A stretch of DNA of 62,040 bases from Clostridiales bacterium (GCA_015069615.1 SVIF01000009.1:1-62040), one strand, 5' to 3'. Shown: positions 33,901 through 43,094, numbered from the stretch's first letter. Translations and numbers: made by a program. The notes: a model not told the origin generated them from the sequence alone.

Positions 33901-35899
33901 TACCGATTTGTACCCTACCCGATAGGTAGTAGGTTACACCGCGTTGCAAATCCATTGCGTAATGGTAGTGCGCGGAATGGGCGGTTGTACCATCCCCATA
34001 GTTGGGGGAAGATAGCATCACCTTGTCGTCGTTCCAGTTGTTCATATCCCCGCTTTGGAAGGAAACCATTCCGGCTTTATTTGACCAACCTGCCCACATA
34101 TCTTTGTTAGCAAAGTCGTACGCTTCTACGTACGCGCCCGTTTCTTGGTCGGTAGTGAACGCGCCGTAAATTTCTTCATCGTAGATTAGCTGGGTAAACA
34201 CGGGTTTTAGGGTAACCGCGTAATCCTTCATTACGAAAGATTCGGTTTTATGCAGTTGCGCTACTTGGTTATCTTCTTCCACGTACATCCAACCATCGTG
34301 GCGGTAACCCGTTTTCGTTAACTTAACGTTAGGGGTAAAGGATTGACCGATCATGGAAGAAGCCGTAGAATTTACACTGCCGTTTTCATTTAGGTAGGTA
34401 ACGGTTACGGCGCTCGGATTGCGAACTTTTACCTTTCGGGTAATATCTACCGTTTTGGTATGGCTATGGTTGCCGTGTGCGTTTTCGGTTGCAAAGTGCG
34501 CGGTTACGTTATAAATCCCGTCATTAGTAAAGGTTAGGGTTTGATTGCCGTTCGTTAGCGAATATCCGCTACCTTCGGCTACCGAATAGGTAATTTGGGT
34601 TTTGGAAGGATCAACGCCCGAAGTACCCAAATCCGCTTGATATCCGGCGCTTCCATTTTGTAAAATTACAAAGTTGGGCACGTTAAAACGGTCGGTTTCG
34701 TAACGGGTATAGTATTGTTCGTCTTTTTCGTTTTCGGGGGTATGTGTTACGGGATAGCAGGAAACTTCGTCAATTACCATGCGCCCAAGTTGGATTTGAT
34801 AAAGTTGTAATAACAAGTCAAAACTTTCCTGTTCTAACTTAACGTTATCCCCGTCGTCTGCAAAGGTGAAGGTAGAAGTAACGTACGTCCAACCCTTTTC
34901 ACTAACACCCATTTGGAAGAAGGGGGTTTTGGTTTCGTCATCCGAAAGTTTTAAGTCCGCAACGGTTTCCCATTTGCCGTTGCTATACTTACGAACTGCC
35001 ATAATTAGGTTAGAGGAGGTGGTAAATAGTACGTCCTCGTACTTACACCAAAAACCGATGCGGTAGGTGAAGCCTTCCACCAAAATAAAGCGGTTTGCCA
35101 GCGAAATTGCGTTGCCTACGTTACCGTTGGCAATTACCATCGCGCCCGTGTTATCCCCTACGTAGAAGGTATCCGTATTTTTGGTGGCTTCCACGTTAAC
35201 GGTTGCCCAAGTTGTGTTTAAGTGATACCCCACCCAGTTGGTTAAGTTGTAATCAATGGTATCGGATGAGTGGTTTAGTAAGCGGTTTTCCCTATTGTAC
35301 ACGTCCCACGAAGCTTCGTTGGTGTACGAAACGGGGAAATCCCCATTATGAATTGCGTTTTCAAACACGTATTTCGTTTCCACCGCGCCACAAACCGTAC
35401 ACGTTCTGGTATATTGCGCAGGGGAAAACGCGCCGTGCAAAGTGCCGTTGTTATACGATTCCTTTACACCTGCTTGCGTTTGCGCCCATTCGCCCGTATG
35501 CCCCGTAATGGTTACGGAGTTATTATCGTGCCGAATTTCCTTGGTATATTTTGCAATGGTTACCGCGGTGAGAGAGAGTACCGAGCATACCAAAATAAGG
35601 CAAAGCGCCCCAAGTGCAGTTTTATGCAAGGATGCAGGGGTTTTTACCCCTTGTTTTGCGGGTTTGCCAAACGAATAGCTTGCGCCCGTTTGCGTTGCCA
35701 CGCATTTTTGCGCGGGTTTTTCCTTTTCCGCGCGTTGTTCTGCTTTGATTGCTTTTTCCGCCGCCTGTTGGGCTTTTATCGCCCTTTTTTGCGCAGATTT
35801 TTCCGCTTTTACCGCTTGCTTTTGTTCACGGTTTAAGCGAATTTGTTCCTTCCACCGCGCAAGGCGGGCAAAAAGGCTATTTTTCTCTCTCTTACTCAT
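30983..35899 (-). CDS. Giant SipW-type secreted adhesin with repeated jelly-roll modules
   Basis: The 1638-aa protein has a very basic, Lys/Ala/Glu-rich N terminus (1-92), one hydrophobic segment (about 93-114) followed by IAKYTKE, the SipW-substrate-type signal. Outside, a CxxC-bearing linker (CTVCG near 167-171) leads to a jelly-roll-like module (about 181-385), an Ig-like segment, a Listeria/InlB-type repeat (about 498-568), then several similar modules to the end, each closing with a strand like YYVxMRVWG. It has no LPXTG. The modules resemble carbohydrate-binding folds. It is the last gene of the locus and probably a fibre-tip or wall-bound adhesin. The start follows AAAGGAGAAACCT. Confidence 0.7.
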   Translation of the reverse strand: MSKREKNSLFARLARWKEQIRLNREQKQAVKAEKSAQKRAIKAQQAAEKAIKAEQRAEKEKPAQKCVATQTGASYSFGKPAKQGVKTPASLHKTALGALCLILVCSVLSLTAVTIAKYTKEIRHDNNSVTITGHTGEWAQTQAGVKESYNNGTLHGAFSPAQYTRTCTVCGAVETKYVFENAIHNGDFPVSYTNEASWDVYNRENRLLNHSSDTIDYNLTNWVGYHLNTTWATVNVEATKNTDTFYVGDNTGAMVIANGNVGNAISLANRFILVEGFTYRIGFWCKYEDVLFTTSSNLIMAVRKYSNGKWETVADLKLSDDETKTPFFQMGVSEKGWTYVTSTFTFADDGDNVKLEQESFDLLLQLYQIQLGRMVIDEVSCYPVTHTPENEKDEQYYTRYETDRFNVPNFVILQNGSAGYQADLGTSGVDPSKTQITYSVAEGSGYSLTNGNQTLTFTNDGIYNVTAHFATENAHGNHSHTKTVDITRKVKVRNPSAVTVTYLNENGSVNSTASSMIGQSFTPNVKLTKTGYRHDGWMYVEEDNQVAQLHKTESFVMKDYAVTLKPVFTQLIYDEEIYGAFTTDQETGAYVEAYDFANKDMWAGWSNKAGMVSFQSGDMNNWNDDKVMLSSPNYGDGTTAHSAHYHYAMDLQRGVTYYLSGRVQIGRAVIKNAGSCQLWFGITETSADSPFATPTNVVCRLDPHVGQGKTLTDYDEYVLQTFTVPEDGMYFFSIFAWGVLELTDVTLSQFSIRGAETGDAGINFASYSSNITTRIGKTVYLPYASIPGKKVEGWQQRVPVRGTLTNTFIYPMGIQLWANVKGNNTYYTPYITKTYEYGSIADSNNLLKDFGNRPGEIYKNNPTPLGNSLEWNTYGESDAYASATWDAANHTATFQVDYYGKVFDGEGKQKSKSGYYNYPVYLEAGKSYVLKTTISFDELRYSTAGSCGVGMTVFGGRYINSVFNTSSDYNYYNIESRISPILGYDSGTFGNTINAGGKLLTNGNQDFAVTFTAPESKTYYVEMRVWGIHTATNLTFSNVSLTPVEMNAAQSEYNYLGITAYDNFNGDTGVVRDDNVADTTPGWTMRYFPDLANVTFNQATNSIDLKLNKYTHDGTSWSGAHAGDYLGKRVQLTKGTYELSALFTIREMALSTGGGSHFRMYLSSRSEFAGGGSFDSAYLICGSQMVWDPKTYTSNMPTTEGGKEIEPLYQATKKTYFSIPADGQYYFYVQIWTPYRLDATISNIAIKSCAINGMDQVVDRIAGANAWDFKWDNEANQWPTNFSTDTLTINGNHTEENKGKEEKDKQGFAAVAVKRVNLTEGVRYKLSATFTVSQFTPHKANSGARIEVFLADMGQVQDDQYGGQTANTRIQSSAIGYELENDGYDYALIPWRGAVSDQKLSSYYVPQRPGEFLLVFRCWNVEIATATISNIRLVPVAEDNMLPPVNNANNWQTSNGSGLWLGGGTEAVTMLEESSSTLMITATAYSGAGNYRYGGNYVMGSMPVTLQKGKTYRLSYTMEITGNFGLLQTAKDENGRLAAFAGFVVRNLMSGEVGTPNDLIRLGYAGGTYTNKQYLQYQNDVLSPFLDGYTDNPIETGLHSFSGEFTPTESGIYYVNLNVWAFTAGTVRIRSLALVEVE

Positions 35900-36142
35900 A
35901 GGTTTCTCCTTTCGCCAAAGGCGACGGGGGGTTTTGTTGTTTGGTTTATGGCTTGTGTTGTAGGGATTCTATCCCTTGCGTTCTATCATGACAAGTAGTG
36001 TTTTAGATTCTCCGCTAAGCCCATCAAAGTGGGTAGGCGAAGAATGACAAAACGGAGAAGAAAGGGGTTCTATCCCTTCGCGTTGCTTCATTCCAGAAAA
36101 ACAAATCGCAAGCGAAGAATACAAAGGAACTGTTCTTCCCTT
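35900..36142. repeat. Intergenic dispersed repeats
   Basis: Holds one AGATTCTCCG...GGTAGGCGAAGAATGAC palindromic element (about 36005-36049) and a GGTTCTATCCCTTCG...TTCATTCCAGAA element. No terminator or promoter of good quality is seen. Confidence 0.6.
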
Positions 36143-37324
36143 TTAGGGCAACTGGGCAACGGAAAGAATTTCAAACGCGCAAGTTCCGCCCATTACCAGA
36201 CCAATTTCTTGGTAAATGTCAAAACGGACAGCGAACAAGCCGTTCACAAGATCTATGCTGCGGATATCAAACGTAAGGGTTCTTACCCGCCACACGTCCG
36301 TTTGTTCCATATTGGTATTGCTGATATTTTGCGTATAATCACCCTTGTTAATGTAGTTAAAATCGGTATGGAACAAAAACCTTGCATTGGTAAGTTGGTT
36401 TTTATAGGCATATCTTAATTCGTACGTTTGCCCTTCTTGTAAACCGGGAATAAAGTAGGTGGCAAGATACCCGTGATCCGTGCCCGTACCTACCTCGGTA
36501 CAAGCGGATAAATCCGCCGAAATACCCACACCGCCACTATACGTATTTTGCGTGTAGGTAAAGGGGTTTAGTTCTTCCGATTCGTAATTCCACGAAATAA
36601 AGGTGTTTGCATAAGAAGATGCGTTATTCGCGGTAACACCCCAGGGCGGTAAATCTTCCACCTGCGCGCCCACCGTGGGAAGGTTGGGAAGCGCCGCGCC
36701 GCCTTGAATTTGTTCGGCATGCAAGGCAATGGAAACGTCCGCAAGGGCAAATTCCCCGCCCACCCACTGATATGCGCCGTTGATCAATTCTTCGGTACGG
36801 CTCATTCTATGTTTGGGGATAGCGAAGGTGATTAAGGCGTATTGCGATTCTTCTTCCCCCGGGCGTAAAACACCCACACCTGGGAAGGTATACGTTTTGG
36901 TTTCCTGATTTGCAAACGCGGGGCTGTTCCCTTCCGCAAAAACGGATAAATAATCGGGCGCGTCGTCGGGCAAATCCACGATAAAGGAATATTCCGTTTT
37001 AATGGAGGAAACTTTGCCCTGCGCGTTGGTATTGGAAACCTTGATGCGCCAATCCACAAAGTATTCGTCGTCCGAATCAAAAGCCGTGCCTTTCGTATCC
37101 AAATTTGCTACCGCGCAGTTCATGGTTAAATCCGCAGTCGCTACGTCGTCCTCCAAAATAAAGGAGGCCACGATAGCCGCTTCCTCCGCGCGCTTTTGGG
37201 TGTAATATTTTGCAAAGGAATCCCCCATAAACAGGGCCCCCGAAGAGGCAACGAAGAAAATAAGGGCAATGACAAACGAACGTGTAATCACGCTTTTAGC
37301 CCATAACGGTTTCCCCATTTTCAT
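36143..37324 (-). CDS. TasA/CalY-like minor subunit with C-terminal jelly-roll module
   Basis: The 393-aa protein has a hydrophobic segment (about 17-34) followed by DSFAKYYTQ (FAKY 37-40), the processing signal of SipW substrates. Residues about 40-205 match a TasA/camelysin-like domain (YFVDWRIKVSN, GVGVLRPGEEESQYALITF). The rest (about 215-393) resembles the modules of the neighbouring adhesin, including YFIPGLQEGQTYELRYAY and AFEILSVAQLP. It could join the fibre to the tip adhesin. The start follows AAGGAGGAAAGAAGA. Confidence 0.7.
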   Translation of the reverse strand: MKMGKPLWAKSVITRSFVIALIFFVASSGALFMGDSFAKYYTQKRAEEAAIVASFILEDDVATADLTMNCAVANLDTKGTAFDSDDEYFVDWRIKVSNTNAQGKVSSIKTEYSFIVDLPDDAPDYLSVFAEGNSPAFANQETKTYTFPGVGVLRPGEEESQYALITFAIPKHRMSRTEELINGAYQWVGGEFALADVSIALHAEQIQGGAALPNLPTVGAQVEDLPPWGVTANNASSYANTFISWNYESEELNPFTYTQNTYSGGVGISADLSACTEVGTGTDHGYLATYFIPGLQEGQTYELRYAYKNQLTNARFLFHTDFNYINKGDYTQNISNTNMEQTDVWRVRTLTFDIRSIDLVNGLFAVRFDIYQEIGLVMGGTCAFEILSVAQLP

Positions 37325-37538
37325 TCTTCTTTCCTCCTTTTTATTTTTTTGGGAATACGGTTTTCCGCTTTTTGGAATACGGTTTTTCCCGTGATCAGCG
37401 TGCGCGGTTTGGGTTGCCCTTACGCGCGCGCCAATATTTTATATACCGTTTTCGTGTTTTTTTGTTTATAGCGTTTCGGTTTTTTGTTGGAACCGTTTCG
37501 CTGTTTTTGTTGGAATCGTTTCGTTTTGCGAAAACCGA

Positions 37539-40500
37539 TTATCTTCTGCCACGGTTTTTACGTTTTAACCGCATTGCCCTGCGGGTGGAAACGAATTCTT
37601 CGGAATCTTGTTCCAAATCTTCTTCGCTTTCTTCCGCAACGGATTCTTCTTTGCTTTCTTCCGCTACGAATTCTTGTTCGGGTTCTTCTTTAAGCTCAAC
37701 CGCTACGGGTTCTTCGGCTTTCGGCTCTTCCACCGTGTCTTCCGTTTCGGCGGGTTGTTCCGCGATTTCTTCGGGTTCTTCCGCTTCGGCAATTTCTTCG
37801 GTGGCTTCTTCCGCGATAGGTTCTTGTACTTCGGCGGGTTCTTCCACAATTTCTTCTGCGGGTTCTACCCCTTCTTCCATCACGGGCTCTTCAACCACCG
37901 TTTCCACAATGGGCTCTTCGGTTACGGCTACTTCTTCTATTGCGGTTTCCATGGTGGGGGGGTCGGCGGGCGTTTCTTCCGCGCTGATTTCCACACTTTT
38001 TTCCATTGCCGCAAAGTTGGGCAGTTTATCCGTTTGCACTTTTTTTACCAAGCCCTTTTCCAACAAATACTTCGTGGTGCGGTAGGGCAAGCGGTAGTTT
38101 GCTTCGGGTTGTTCGGCAAGCGCTCTGCCAAGGTTTGCAAACAGAATATCAATCAGTTCGCAAGCCCATTTTGCACCGCGGTTGGATTTTACGCGTAAGC
38201 GCATGGGCACCGCTTCGTATTTCTTTACGTCCGACGCATCTTCGTAAATATACTTGGTATTTTCATAGTCCGCGGGGTTAAGCGCTAGGTAAACGGATAA
38301 AGTTTTACCGCGAATACCGAATTTCACGTACGTAGTTCTGCCGATATAGAAAGATTCGTTCGGCCAACTCATGCGCGACTTTGCGCCGTACGCCAAAATG
38401 CGGTTTTTGATTTGATTATAGTAATCTTTGGTTTCATCGCTTGCTTGATGCAATTTCGCGGTGAAACTGTAAGAGTACAGCCAGTAGATTTGCTTGCCTT
38501 CCACCGTTTCAATTTCAAATTCGGGCTCGGTGGCGGGCTCGGTAACAGTTTCAACAACGGGCGCGGATTCTTCCACTTGAACGGGCGTTTCGGTAGCGGC
38601 CGTTTCTTCCGCCGTCATTTCCGCAAAGTTGGGCAGTTTATCCGTTTGCACCTTCTTAACCAAGCCGCGTTCTAAAAGAACTTTGGTGGTTTCGTAAGGC
38701 AAGCGGTAATCTACGGGGGCAATATCCCCAAGCGCTCTGCCAAGGTTTGCAAACAGAATATCAATCAGTTCGCAAGCCCATTTTGCGCCACGGTTAGATT
38801 TCACGCGTAAGCGCATGGGTACGGCTTCGTATTTCTTTACGTCAGACGCATCTTCGTAAATATACTTGGTGTTTTCGTAGTCCGCGGGGTTAAGCGCAAG
38901 GTAAACAGATAAAGTTTTACCGCGAATACCGAATTTCACGTACGTGGTTCTGCCGATATAGAAGGATTCGTTCGGCCAGCTCATACGCGATTTTGCACCG
39001 TACGCCAAAATGCGGTTTTTAATTTGGTTATAGTAATCTTTGGTTTCTTCGCTTGCTTGATGCAATTTCGCGGTGAAACTGTAAGAGTATAACCAGTAAA
39101 TTTGCTTACCTTCCACCGTTTCAATTTCAAATTCGGGCTCGGTGGCGGGCTCAACGGTTTCGGCAACTTCTTCCACTACGGGCGCGGGCTCCACAGTTTC
39201 AGTTTCCGCAACGGGTTGTTCTTCCGCCGTCATTTCCGCAAAGTTAGGCAGTTTATCCGTTTGCACCTTCTTAACCAAGCCGCGTTCTAAAAGAACTTTG
39301 GTGGTTTCGTAGGGCAAGCGGTAATCTACGGGGGCAATATCCCCAAGCGCCCTACCAAGGTTTGCAAACAGAATATCAATCAGTTCGCAAGCCCATTTTG
39401 CGCCACGGTTGGATTTTACGCGTAAGCGCATGGGCACCGCTTCGTATTTCTTTACGTCAGACGCGTCTTCGTAAATATACTTGGTATTTTCATAGTCCGC
39501 GGGGTTAAGCGCAAGGTATACGGATAAGGTTTTACCGCGAATACCGAATTTCACGTACGTGGTTCTGCCGATATAGAAAGATTCGTTCGGCCAACTCATG
39601 CGCGATTTTGCACCGTACGCCAAAATGCGGTTTTTGATTTGATTATAGTAATCTTTAGTTTCTTCGCTTGCTTGATGCAGTTTTGCAGTAAAACTGTAAG
39701 AATACAACCAGTAAATTTGCTTGCCGTCCACCGTTTCAATTTCAAATTCGGGTTCGGTGGCGGGCTCGGTAACAGTTTCAACAACGGGCGCGGGTTCGGT
39801 TGCTGCCACTTCTTCCATAGCGGGCGCCACACTAAGCAGTTCTTCCACCTTGGTATCCGCAGCATTATCCACCGCCTTAGCAACGTCAATTACGGGCGAA
39901 GCAAACCGTTCTGCAATAATTTGTGCCGTCATTGCATCCGCAGTTTCATCCAGCGCCACAATCATGCGATTCATGCGTTCTTCTTCGGCAATCAAGTCCA
40001 CAGAGCCAAACGCGGGCAAGCTATCCGTTTGCACCTTTTTAATGAGTCCGTCATTAAGCAAGTCTTCGGTGGTGCGGTACGCGGGGCGGAAGTCTTGCTG
40101 TTCGGTTTCTTTTTGGGCTATGCCCAACTTTTCAAACAGAATTGCCACAAGTTCGCACGCCCATTTCGCACCGCGGTTGGATTTAACGCGAACACGCATG
40201 GGTACGGCTTCGTATTTCTTCACGTCCCCTTCGTTTTCAAAAATGTACTTGGTATCCACGAAGTCTTCGGTGTTTAGCGCTAAGTAGGTGGAAAGCGTTT
40301 TACCGCGAATCCCAAATTTCACGTAAGTGTTTCTACCAAGGTAGAAAGATTCGTTTGCCCAACTCATACGGGGTTTTGCGCCGTAGGATAAAATGCAGTT
40401 TTTGATGCGGTTGTAATATTCCTTGGTTTCATCCGTTGCCTGCGCCAGTTTTGCGGTAAAGCTATACGAATACGAGTAGTACACGGGCTTGCCGTCCACG

Positions 40501-40808
40501 TATTCCACCGCGTACCCTTCGGGAAGGCTTGCGGGGGCAGGACATGCCAAGAGTTCCGCAATTCTTTCTTCGGTCATATCGTCCGCTAAACTATCCACCA
40601 TGGAAAGGGTGTCTATTTCGGTTGCAGAATAATCTTCCCCCACCGCAATTTTTCGGGGTGCAAACGCTTCTTTCAAGGTCAAAGCAAGCACGCACAAAAG
40701 GAACACGCCGCACATAATTAAAAGCACCAGCTTAAAGCGCGGACCCCAAACAAAGAAGTCCTTCACCTGTTCCCAGATATTTGACCAGTTTACCAAGAAA
40801 TTCGTCAT
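37539..40808 (-). CDS. Membrane protein with four copies of an unassigned domain
   Basis: The 1089-aa protein has one transmembrane segment (about 27-46). Four copies of a roughly 165-aa domain follow (about 101-266, 351-514, 546-710, 745-905). Each has YSYSFTAKL, ETKDYYNQIKNRIL, GIRGKTLSVYLAL, KYEAVPMRLRVKS and NRGAKWACEL. Copies 2-4 are nearly identical even in DNA (period about 600 bp). Linkers and a 180-aa tail are Glu/Pro/Val-rich, and the last 17 residues are basic (RRAMRLKRKNRGRR). I have seen similar domains in Clostridia without a function. Its place between SipW and the minor subunit suggests a role in fibre assembly. Confidence 0.75.
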   Translation of the reverse strand: MTNFLVNWSNIWEQVKDFFVWGPRFKLVLLIMCGVFLLCVLALTLKEAFAPRKIAVGEDYSATEIDTLSMVDSLADDMTEERIAELLACPAPASLPEGYAVEYVDGKPVYYSYSYSFTAKLAQATDETKEYYNRIKNCILSYGAKPRMSWANESFYLGRNTYVKFGIRGKTLSTYLALNTEDFVDTKYIFENEGDVKKYEAVPMRVRVKSNRGAKWACELVAILFEKLGIAQKETEQQDFRPAYRTTEDLLNDGLIKKVQTDSLPAFGSVDLIAEEERMNRMIVALDETADAMTAQIIAERFASPVIDVAKAVDNAADTKVEELLSVAPAMEEVAATEPAPVVETVTEPATEPEFEIETVDGKQIYWLYSYSFTAKLHQASEETKDYYNQIKNRILAYGAKSRMSWPNESFYIGRTTYVKFGIRGKTLSVYLALNPADYENTKYIYEDASDVKKYEAVPMRLRVKSNRGAKWACELIDILFANLGRALGDIAPVDYRLPYETTKVLLERGLVKKVQTDKLPNFAEMTAEEQPVAETETVEPAPVVEEVAETVEPATEPEFEIETVEGKQIYWLYSYSFTAKLHQASEETKDYYNQIKNRILAYGAKSRMSWPNESFYIGRTTYVKFGIRGKTLSVYLALNPADYENTKYIYEDASDVKKYEAVPMRLRVKSNRGAKWACELIDILFANLGRALGDIAPVDYRLPYETTKVLLERGLVKKVQTDKLPNFAEMTAEETAATETPVQVEESAPVVETVTEPATEPEFEIETVEGKQIYWLYSYSFTAKLHQASDETKDYYNQIKNRILAYGAKSRMSWPNESFYIGRTTYVKFGIRGKTLSVYLALNPADYENTKYIYEDASDVKKYEAVPMRLRVKSNRGAKWACELIDILFANLGRALAEQPEANYRLPYRTTKYLLEKGLVKKVQTDKLPNFAAMEKSVEISAEETPADPPTMETAIEEVAVTEEPIVETVVEEPVMEEGVEPAEEIVEEPAEVQEPIAEEATEEIAEAEEPEEIAEQPAETEDTVEEPKAEEPVAVELKEEPEQEFVAEESKEESVAEESEEDLEQDSEEFVSTRRAMRLKRKNRGRR

Positions 40809-40823
40809 AGTAACCTCACTAGT

Positions 40824-40873
40824 AAAACGCTACGCGGGGATTTCCCTTTTCGCCCTTAGCGAAACAGCGTTTT
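40824..40873 (-). promoter_or_regulatory. Structured leader before the four-domain gene
   Basis: Minus-strand AAAACGCT pairs with AGCGTTTT, enclosing TTCGC/GCGAA and GGG/CCC hairpins. It ends 15 nt before the start codon, next to its weak GAGG ribosome site, so it could affect translation. Confidence 0.5.
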
Positions 40874-41017
40874 ATTCTATTACCGAAACGCGCTATAACA
40901 AGCGAAGGATTTCCGCCCCAAAAAACGCGTTTCCTTAAAGTAGCCTAATTGCCGAAGGGGCTTATCTCCACCTTCGGCGCAGTTAAGCGTGAATTCTATT
41001 TTCCGTTAGAATGAAAA

Positions 41018-41767
41018 TTAATTCCATTCTTTTTTCTTTGCCACGTAGATAAGCCCGATAATCAGCGCACCAAACGCCACTAAGTAAAGCGCACCGCCAC
41101 CCGTGGATATCCAGTTAATAAAGTGCCCCGCCTTGGGAATGTGGAATAAAACCACACCCACAACGTTTTCGGGTTTTACGGGATTGATGTCCTCCGAGTT
41201 TTGGGGGTTATCCCCTTGGGTTACGTAGGTGCCGTCTTCGTTTACTCTCGTAATACGGTGGGTGGTGGGAAGTTTATCCTTCATTGCTTTGCCACTTCCA
41301 TCTACTTCCCAGAAAGTGATGATATCGCCAACTTTCAAGTTATCCGCATCCGGATGACGCCAAATAAAGATTACGTCCCCGCCTGCAAAGGAACCCTTTT
41401 GATTGCCGTTCATACTATCCGTTTTAACGTTTAACGCCGAAACGCCGTACGCTTGGGGAATGGTGGCTTTCATTATCAGTTTATCAATGGCAAGCCAGCC
41501 AGCCGCAACTACCAAGAAGGCAAGAATTGCATAGCCCACGCCACGAAGAATATTCCAAAGAATCTTTTTCGCCTTACCGCCTTCCTTGCTTGGGTCTTGG
41601 CCTTCTTCGGTGGAACCCGCTTGTTCGGTATCGGGCGTTTGTTCTTCTGCCATGGGTTCCGCGCTTTCCTTTTCCATAAGGGTTTCGCCTACGGGGGGGT
41701 TTTCCATGGTCTCTTCTACGCCTTCGGGCGTGGTGGTTTGGGTTGTGGTTTTCTTTTCTTCTGCCAT
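41018..41767 (-). CDS. SipW-type signal peptidase I (S26B)
   Basis: The 249-aa protein has a 65-residue Glu/Thr/Pro-rich, acidic cytoplasmic extension, a first span (about 75-98), a catalytic Ser at 118 in VKTDSMNG, a catalytic His at 170 in PTTHRITRV (replacing the Lys of classical enzymes), and a final span (about 222-242). These are the ER-like SipW features. It should cleave the (F/A)AKY signals of the three surface proteins here. The long acidic extension is not usual. Confidence 0.9.
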   Translation of the reverse strand: MAEEKKTTTQTTTPEGVEETMENPPVGETLMEKESAEPMAEEQTPDTEQAGSTEEGQDPSKEGGKAKKILWNILRGVGYAILAFLVVAAGWLAIDKLIMKATIPQAYGVSALNVKTDSMNGNQKGSFAGGDVIFIWRHPDADNLKVGDIITFWEVDGSGKAMKDKLPTTHRITRVNEDGTYVTQGDNPQNSEDINPVKPENVVGVVLFHIPKAGHFINWISTGGGALYLVAFGALIIGLIYVAKKKEWN

Positions 41768-42297
41768 AATTTTCGTTTCCTTTTTTGGTTTTTATGATAA
41801 TCCGTTTTTCGGTTGTTTTCTACTGTGGTTTTGCGCCGTTTATAAACCGCCGTAAATAAGGGAGCGTAGAAACAAGTTATGCAAGGCTCGCTTTTTCGTA
41901 AAGGTGTTGGAGTTGCAAGCCGTAAGCACTGTGTGTAAGGTGGGTTAGAAACAAGCGATACAAGGCTCGCTAGGGATTTGGGGTGAGATGAACCTTATTG
42001 GTTATCGAAGTCCAAATTCATAGCAGTAAACGCAGTAGCGCGCCGTTTATAAACCGCCTTATTACGCGTACGCGCGTATATATATACGGGCGCAAGCGCC
42101 CGTAACTTTCCGTTTTTACCCATTTTAGGCAAAAAATAGTAGTTTTATGCCCTATAAGGGCATAAAGGCCCATCCTTTGGGCTTTGATTGTCATCCTGGA
42201 GCCATAGGCGATAGGATCTCTTTTTGTTTTGAGATTCTATCACTTCGCTAACGCTTGTTCCAGAATGACATATGGAAGGAAAAGCTTTGCCCAATTT
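41768..42297. repeat. 530-bp gap with structured repeat units
   Basis: No gene is seen. It contains a degenerate and a full unit of the 120-bp structured repeat (41850-42058) and a GTCATCCTGGAGC...GATAGGATCTC element facing GAGATTCTATCAC...CCAGAATGAC (about 42190-42271). The separate run TATATATACGGGCGCAAGCGCCCGTA near 42080-42105 forms a hairpin. Confidence 0.6.
41939..42058 (+). repeat. Structured repeat, full unit 4
   Basis: Starts GGTGGGTTA and ends TAAACCGCC; GGATTTGG pairs with CCAAATTC with one G:T, and the inner hairpin is AACC/GGTT around TTATT. See 4801-4918. Confidence 0.7.
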
Positions 42298-42882
42298 CTA
42301 ATTAAAACTTTCCAAATCCCCTTCCTTAACAGTTGCGGTAAGGTGTAAGTTTAAGGAAAGCGTTCCCGCTTGGTTGCCAAGCAAGGTATCCAAATTATCG
42401 TCTACGTCAAAGGGCCAAATCCATTCCAAAGCAAATTGCTGTTTGCCTTGCAGTAAGGTTACGTTTTCAATATGCAAATCTTCGGGTAGAAGCCATCCGT
42501 CATCCCCCGCGCTTCCTACAACGTACACGTTGTTCATAAGCAGGCGGTAGCGGAAGGGGAAATGCCTATCCCCTATGTTATGCGAATAATCTTGCGTAAC
42601 GAAAAAATCGTACTTTAGGCGCACCATATTCGCGTTTTCCACCGTAAAGTGGAACACGCCCTTATCCCCGGGTTTAATTACCGCAGGGAATACGCCTATC
42701 TGCCCTTCGGCACCCCATTCGCCTTCCTCTACCCCCTCGGTTACGCTGAATAAGGGGCCTTCGGAAATGGGCTCGGGTAAATCCGCCAAAGCGATAAACA
42801 AAATGATTATCGCCATGAAAAAGCAGAGAAGTATGAACGGCAGTAAATACGTCCGTTGTTTTTTCTTTTGCTGTGCGCTCAT
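42298..42882 (-). CDS. TasA-like membrane-anchored protein without FAKY motif
   Basis: The 194-aa protein has an N-terminal membrane anchor (about 12-32). The rest is a TasA/camelysin-like fold: VFPAVIKPGDKGVFHFTVEN, FPFRYRLLMNNVYV and FALEWIWPFDVDDNLDTLLG (the last is a recognised camelysin-family region). The segment after the span is ALADLPEP, not (F/A)AKY, so it may stay membrane-bound and act as a fibre base. The start follows GGAGAATAGA. Confidence 0.75.
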   Translation of the reverse strand: MSAQQKKKQRTYLLPFILLCFFMAIIILFIALADLPEPISEGPLFSVTEGVEEGEWGAEGQIGVFPAVIKPGDKGVFHFTVENANMVRLKYDFFVTQDYSHNIGDRHFPFRYRLLMNNVYVVGSAGDDGWLLPEDLHIENVTLLQGKQQFALEWIWPFDVDDNLDTLLGNQAGTLSLNLHLTATVKEGDLESFN

Positions 42883-42973
42883 TCTATTCTCCGTTTGGGG
42901 TTCATAGGGGGGGGTGTTGGGGTTACTGTAAAAGGAAATTTGTCATTCAGCGCCGTTTATAAGCCACCGTAAA

Positions 42974-43094
42974 GGTGGATTAGAACCAAGCAAGACAAGG
43001 AAATCCGAGCCATTTGGGGCGGATGTATACTTATTGTATTCGACGGTCCAAATGGCGATGGCTGACACAGTATTGCGAAGTGTTATAAGCCACC
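42974..43094 (+). repeat. Structured repeat, full unit 2
   Basis: Starts GGTGG and ends CCACC; GCCATTTGG pairs with CCAAATGGC. Compared with unit 1 (4801-4918) both stems have matching changes on each side. About 90 percent identical to unit 1 in the central part. Confidence 0.75.

Noticed and set aside
39639-40277. Plus-strand frame of 212 codons over the four-domain gene
   Set aside because: Repetitive Phe/Arg/His content mirrors the repeated minus-strand coding sequence; no start signal.
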